From Membranipora membranacea (taxonomy: Eukaryota; Bryozoa; Gymnolaemata; Cheilostomatida; Membraniporidae): DNA of 64,000 nucleotides. Below are positions 58,767-64,000 of this stretch, piece after piece (the stretch's first letter is position 1; every line of letters begins with the position of its first letter). The position numbers and the translations under genes are program-made. Below the pieces are notes generated by a model. The model had not been told where the DNA came from. It was given only the letters and a program-made list of their open reading frames with translations, and did no database searches. The stretch is from positions 14,880,001 through 14,944,000 of the forward strand of contig OU612073.1 of the NCBI GenBank assembly GCA_914767715.1. The letters are read 5' to 3'.

Positions 58767-60203
58767 TCAGACATCAGCCAATGTCATTGAATTCGTTATA
58801 TCCAATGATTCGGCACGGAGTTGGGCTTCCAAATCTTCCCTTTGCGCTGTCGTTGTCAGAGGTAATCAGTCCCATCTAATTAATATTGTGTCGGGTGAGT
58901 CGATAGGTTTTGGTTGGTTGCATGCCGTATATAAAATATCAAAGCACGATCTGTGAGGTTTTTCAGTCAGGTCAGTTACACAACATGCTATACTCAGACA
59001 AGACAATGGGATTCCATAGGTAATTTTTAGAATTATCTCCTCCATTTTTCCTTTTAGATAAAAAAATTGATGTTCTCCCTATCTGCCAAACTGAGAGGTG
59101 AAGAATTCAGACATAGTGTTTAAGCAACCTATATGCACATATGAATGCTGTCTCATTGATGCCCTCCTTCTGGTTAGTAAACTAAATGATGACTTTGGGA
59201 GTCTTCTGTACAATAACCCTGAATAACCTTTTAACTGGCAGAGTGAGGAGTGTAAAGCCAGTATTCGAAATCAGGATAAAATTCTGAGCTAGAAATATTT
59301 TGCTTCCCTTCCGTTTAAATAAACATATTTTTTGAGCACTCATAGCTAGGCGTCTTATAAATTACATGGTTTAGCTCACACCCTTTGAATCTGCATATTA
59401 TTGGAGTTCTGCTGCTGCTAATTAATCAGCATAAAGTGGTCTCATCCTTGGTGTGGTCATCTGATTTATATGTGACAACAGCCACACAGCCTCTCTTATG
59501 ACACATCACTTAAACTGTCCTCACAGTATTCTCGGCTATTATCAACCAAAATCTGACAGAGCCGCATGTGGTTCTGCTGCATTGATGTTTGACCTTGTTC
59601 ACTTCCCTCAAATGAGATTTACAAATATGTCTTTATAAAGTTGAGGGGCAGAGTGACCTTTGATTCATCAAAATCTCAATGGGAGGTGCCATTTTTTCCT
59701 GAGGTTAACATAGGTTCTATCAAAGTTTGATTAGTTTAACATTGATAGTTTATCATGCATGCATTCACCAGAAAGGAATGAAATAACTGTTACTGGTGCT
59801 TTATGCTGAATCACAAACAACAAAATAAGGAATATAAAATCATAGCTTACTTGATAACACTGCCATTGATTAGATAATAATGTTAAGAGATTTTGTAATA
59901 CTCACAGTCATAACCATTTTTCTGAATTTACTGCTGCTTTTATTTAGTTTAATTTATGACAAACCATAGAACCCAACACATTACAGTAAACACACAAGTC
60001 AGAGTTTTCATACTGAGAAATTATACAAAGTTCCATTCCGCTTTAAAGATAACTGATCTATATATCTGGTGTATAGATTGACTATAGTCTGCCAAATTTA
60101 AAGGAGGACTGCCAAGAGTTATAAATGAGGAAATTTTCATACAAATCACTGAAAGATCGATTGCACTCACCATCCTATTATTATTATCTAGATGGTCTGC
60201 CAT
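58767..60203 (-). CDS. Candidate small spliced gene encoding about 42 residues
   Basis: Three putative exons join in frame: 60171-60203 (CAAA-ATG start, M-A-D-H-L-D-N-N-N-R-M, donor ATG|GTGAGT), a 16-base micro-exon 59906-59921 (K-N-G-Y-D, AATTCAG and GTGAGT borders) and 58767-58846 (R-E-D-L-E-A-Q-L-R-A-E-S-L, ending T-L-A-D-V and TGA). An AATAAA at 58673-58678 (- strand) lies about 90 bases after the stop. The peptide is acidic and helical with no signal or membrane segment. It lies head-to-head with lectin B, 388 bases apart. Alternatively the exons belong to a longer gene with other splice forms. No family is recognised. Confidence 0.35.
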
Positions 60204-60263
60204 TTTGATGGAGATGCTGATTGAGATTTGATTGGATAGTTTTGTTTAGCACATTTACACAAG

Positions 60264-60494
60264 CAAGGCTGTAGTTTAGAAAAAAATAATAGGGGAGGCA
60301 AAAGTCTGAGGCGAGTCCGATGCATCACCAGTTATCTCCTCCCAGAGCAATTTGAGGCATATAATAAGCAAACAGAAGTTCTAGAGGGACTGATTCGGCG
60401 TAGTTTTTTTCAATTATAGTGTTTTTAGGCCACTGTATTTAGCTTTCTAGTGGAGGCAGTGCCTCTCTGCCTCCCCTAGAACTACGGCACTGAC
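60264..60494 (+). mobile_element. MITE-like dispersed element
   Basis: The left end GGCTGTAGTTTAG followed by AGGGGAGGCAAAAG is mirrored at the right end by CTGCCTCCCCTAGAACTACGGCAC, a gapped inverted repeat. The left half matches 4045-4140 in reverse orientation. No sure target duplication was found. It lies about 100 bases upstream of the lectin B start codon. Confidence 0.6.
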
Positions 60495-60591
60495 ATGTCA
60501 ATTTCAAACATCTTACAAGCACAGTGACTTTATCCAGCCACTCACATCGATCTTGTATCTTAACATAGAGGGACATAGATTGTGATGCATC

Positions 60592-63500
60592 ATGGCGAAT
60601 AACAGTGATAATGGATTGTACGAAATGCCAGAACGTCTCTATTCAACCTCATCGCTATACAGCACATTGGCTCCTCGAGTCTCGCATCCAACTGTGAGAA
60701 GGTCAGCGTGGACCTGTGTTATAATAGCTCTACTAGTATGTATAATGGTTAGAGTTTCCTATACATCTGTCAAACTCAGTTTTAATGGAAGTGAGATGCA
60801 TGTCGAGATGGTGCCACAGGCGAAGGCAAGAAATCTTTCTACAACAGATGGGCAACTTGAAAGTATTGTGAACCAACTTGAACATATTGAGCAGTTAATC
60901 GATGGTACATCGCTAGCAGTCAAAAACTTGATAGGTAAATCCTTGAAAATTGGAAAGGTATCGACCTCAATTATTAACAATGGGATTGAGATTTCCGGAG
61001 TTTCCTCCCTTGATTATTCACAGATGAGACCATATTTTTGCAAAAGCTTATCTAAGTCTTAAAGGTGGTAACTGTGCATTTTTATTATAAAAAAGGCCTT
61101 TGGCTTCTGTCAATTAACTGCAATCGACCTGCATATTTAGAAAATACAAAAATCAAAAAATATTCTGAAACAAAAAGTATCGGAAAGTCTTTATTTGTAA
61201 TATGATCAACATAAAATAGCAATATATTTGGAATATAACAATCTCCTCGTTCGCTATGAAATTCAGTGTCAAGAATCGAGGTGTCATGAAATGAGCAGTA
61301 AAATTATTTCTGCAAATAGTTTTTAATAGCTTTTCAGGTAAGATTTTGTGATATTCAAAATAGATCATCATCATTTTTTTTTATTTCATTGAATATTTTT
61401 GTCAATTTGTCAATCCCATAAATTAGGACAGCAAAATACATCGACCTGTTTCGCTACTATCATAATTTCCCTGACTTCAAGACTAAGATGTGTGATTCAA
61501 TGATAACACATATAAAAAGTTGTAAATTCATGGTCCCATCTGTTCAGCTCCCCCATGAGGGCAATTCTCCTAACACGACCCCTTCTCATGTCAAGTTAAA
61601 GAGTTGGAAGTGACCCCAACTCTTCGGTTGGGCATGCTTCAATAAACTGTATCTCTCTGGGAAAGTTCTCCTTTTATTGTGATATGAAAGTTCAGTGGTG
61701 TTAAATCATACCCCCAAGATGACAGGTGGATACCGCCCACCAATCCCCAAAACTCTAATTATTCATTGATAGAACACATCCCAACGCCTACCTCCCAGAA
61801 ACAGGAAGAGGATTATGCTTCTAAGCCTGATGAAATTTTAAATCATTTTTTAGACATTGAAGTTTTTTGACATTATTTGAATGTTGAAATACAGGGTAGG
61901 AGGAAGGAAACTGCAACAATTAACCAGCTTTCAAATTCCGTCACATATCATGCACTTGAACTATCCAACACAAGTTTTTACCAGTACCTAAATCAATTAT
62001 TGTCAAGATCACCCTTCACCAAATGGGTTGCCAAAGGGTCTATATTTTTGTTATATGCCTCAAGTTATTTTTTATCACCCTGAGCTAATCCTTAATTTAC
62101 TATGTTTGAATTCAGATTGTCAGGAGAGTGGAGATGGGTACAGATACAACACGTACAGTGGGACATGTGTGAGAAGAATTGTAACCCCCGGGAATTGGAC
62201 AAGTGCAAAGAGCTACTGTGAGAGGAGTGGGCAACACCTGGTCACATTCGACAGCATCAAAGCTTCAAACTGGTTGATACATCAGCAAAATAATAGTGAG
62301 ATCAATTTCAAAAGTTAAAAAAATGCAAAATATATAAACAGCTAAAATATATAGCATCTCCGACCACTGAGGTACAGTGTGAGAATATAACTATATTCAT
62401 CAAAGAAGCTGAGATTTTCGCAGTCACTGGTTGAACATGCAGTTCAGCAATGTGAGGGACTAAAAAGTTTTGCAGCAATGCTTATATGGGTTGTAAAGAA
62501 TGTGCTATGCAGCACCAGCTTTGTACATGAAGCCGTGCAAAACTAGAAGTAGTTGCTTACTCTTAGCTGAGTAGCACTTTAGTTTAGAGGAGGTCCAAAG
62601 ATATTGCAGTAATAATGATAGAGCACAGGCTATACATAAAAGGAACGGGAAACATCTCTATTGTAGCGGATTTTGAGCAGCGTTTGAGATGCCTTTAGCA
62701 CCTGATGGATAAAAAGTTTCACAAGAATTCCCACCGAATAATCATCCTATTTAGATTTGTTCTTTTTCCCTATGCATAAGGTGCAATCTGTCATTGATCA
62801 ATGATGAGGACTTTTTTGAAGCTCTGGTTGCCTTTTAAGATATGTTTCTGGAGAGCCGCACATCATATCGCAACGCATCATAAGAAAACGCCTTTTGTTT
62901 TCCAAATATGAAATAACAATCTTTCAAGAATTTCGCTGTGTAATCGCCTTCTTATTTGTGTACAACCTGGAAGACAACTTAAGGTTGGTTCACATTGTCC
63001 CAGATGGCATTGGGATGCCATCCCAGATGCTAATCCCAGATGGTCCCAGTCCTATGTTCACATTGTAAAATTCATCCCAGACTAGCAAATAGGTTTTTGT
63101 CTGGGATAGTGCTGGGATAATGTTCACATTGTTTAGGATCGTCCCAGATAGTCCCAGATCGTCCCAAATGATCCCAGATCATCCCAATGTTTGGTTCACA
63201 TAGCACCCAGATGTATAATGAGTCTGGGTCCGTCTGGAACAGCATCGGGAAAGTTTGACGCTTACAAACTTTCCAGATACAGTCCAAGACGGACCCAGAC
63301 ACACTGGGATTGTGTTATTTTCATGTTCACATTGACTGGGATAGCTCTCTGGGATGGTCGTCTGGGACAATGTGCACCAGCCATTAACACCAACGGGCTA
63401 TGTAATGTTCAATATCCTTAATACTTGTGCACTGTGTTAAATAGGGGGCCAGTTGCAGATTAGAATGAGCTAGACTGGAAATGAGTGCTTTGTGATTATG

Positions 63501-63846
63501 AGAGGATGCTTGCTATCGTCAGCCAGGCAATCAGTGGCAGATGAACCGTTGGTTCTTGTCCCAATTGGGTTTATGAAGGCAAATTTCTTTTGAGAGTTAC
63601 TAACAACTTTCAACCATGTGATTTTCAATTTAAGAAGGTTGGAGAGGAGTTCATTGGATCGGAGGGCATGAGTCATCAGAAGGTAAATGGGAGTGGAATG
63701 GATTGACTAATGGAACTATCCAAGCAGCAAACTGGGCACCTGGCCAGCCTAACAATCCAGACACAGAAGACTGCTTGACGAGCCTCGAAGATGGCTGGCA
63801 TGACTCCTTTTGTAACTCCACCCTGTGTTTCTTCTGTGAGTTTTGA
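60592..63846 (+). CDS. Type II membrane C-type lectin receptor with ITIM-like motif, copy B
   Basis: Exons 60592-60934, 62116-62295 and 63638-63846 join at phase 1 twice to give 243 residues, the same structure as copy A. The cytoplasmic part (1-38) contains S-L-Y-S-T-L (21-26), a consensus ITIM S-x-Y-x-x-L. The membrane span at about 39-58 (T-C-V-I-I-A-L-L-V-C-I-M-V-R-V) carries an arginine where copy A has glycine. The lectin domain (115-243) has W-T-S-A-K-S-Y-C, W-I-G-G, Q-P-N, T-E-D-C and W-H-D. Q-P-N is an unusual mix of the E-P-N and Q-P-D sugar motifs. An extra cysteine (T-L-C-F-F-C) near the end makes seven. The second intron holds a TTAA-flanked MITE. Confidence 0.87.
62983..63383. 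mobile_element. TTAA-flanked MITE, foldback type
   Basis: The left end is GGTTGGTTCACATTGTCCCA. The reverse complement of the right end is GGCTGGTGCACATTGTCCCA after one extra base. TTAA flanks both ends (62979-62982 and 63384-63387), as for piggyBac-type insertion. The interior is nearly palindromic (TGGGTCCGTCTGGAAC answers TCCAAGACGGACCCA) and has many TCCCAGAT units. It lies in the last intron of lectin B. Confidence 0.75.
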
Positions 63847-64000
63847 CCTTCTTGTAATAATCTGAATTCATAATTTATATAATCTTATATGAAACTCTCA
63901 TCATCAATACAGGCTGAACCTACTCAAAAGTGTGATCAATGAAATATAGTGGGAAGGCAGCAAAGGCAACAAAAGGACATTGAGACACCATCAAAGAGGA

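Overview
The window is AT-rich animal nuclear DNA. Genes have many small exons split by GT..AG introns, there are interspersed DNA transposons and tRNA-derived SINEs, and type II C-type lectin receptors and a peritrophin-like chitin-binding domain are present. There are no operons or Shine-Dalgarno sites. I read it as a marine invertebrate metazoan (an echinoderm, hemichordate or lophotrochozoan would all fit), but the sequence does not settle the phylum. All gene models are hand-joined exons. Most joins rest on splice consensus plus reading-frame phase, and no transcript was available.

Left part (1-24 kb, + strand): a cluster of small secreted-protein genes. The last two exons of an unknown gene lie at 401-856, with a decayed copy at 13132-13236. 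Three genes (about 1.56-3.6, 7.97-10.1 and 19.7-23.8 kb) share an unrecognised cysteine-rich domain. It has a P-V-C start, a T-G-P-x-G-x-Q block and a C-x2-C-x6-C core, and the same intron phases. The first two lie in a tandem duplication that also copied a TATA promoter and a non-coding first exon. The third joins the domain to a signal peptide, a Pro/Thr/Arg-rich linker and a C-terminal chitin-binding type-2 domain. A fourth, unrelated Cys-rich gene may lie at 15.36-16.9 kb.

Middle part (26-50 kb, - strand): one 25-exon gene encoding a predicted 1532-residue coiled-coil protein. All 25 exons join in frame. Its introns hold a complete C-type lectin receptor gene on the opposite strand (44.5-45.9 kb), an intron-containing tRNA-Arg(UCU) gene, a hAT-type element with an 8-bp target duplication, SINEs and several foldback elements.

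Right part (50-64 kb): mostly intergenic or intronic sequence with a second hAT-like element and a TTAA-flanked MITE. Two tentative - strand spliced genes lie at 53.6-58.6 and 58.8-60.2 kb. A second C-type lectin receptor gene (60.6-63.85 kb, +) is a close paralogue of the nested one. Both lectin receptors carry an ITIM-like S-x-Y-S-T-[IL] motif in the short cytoplasmic tail.

Taken together the window resembles an innate-recognition neighbourhood: membrane lectins with possible inhibitory signalling, and secreted Cys-rich proteins, one of them chitin-binding. That functional link is inference.
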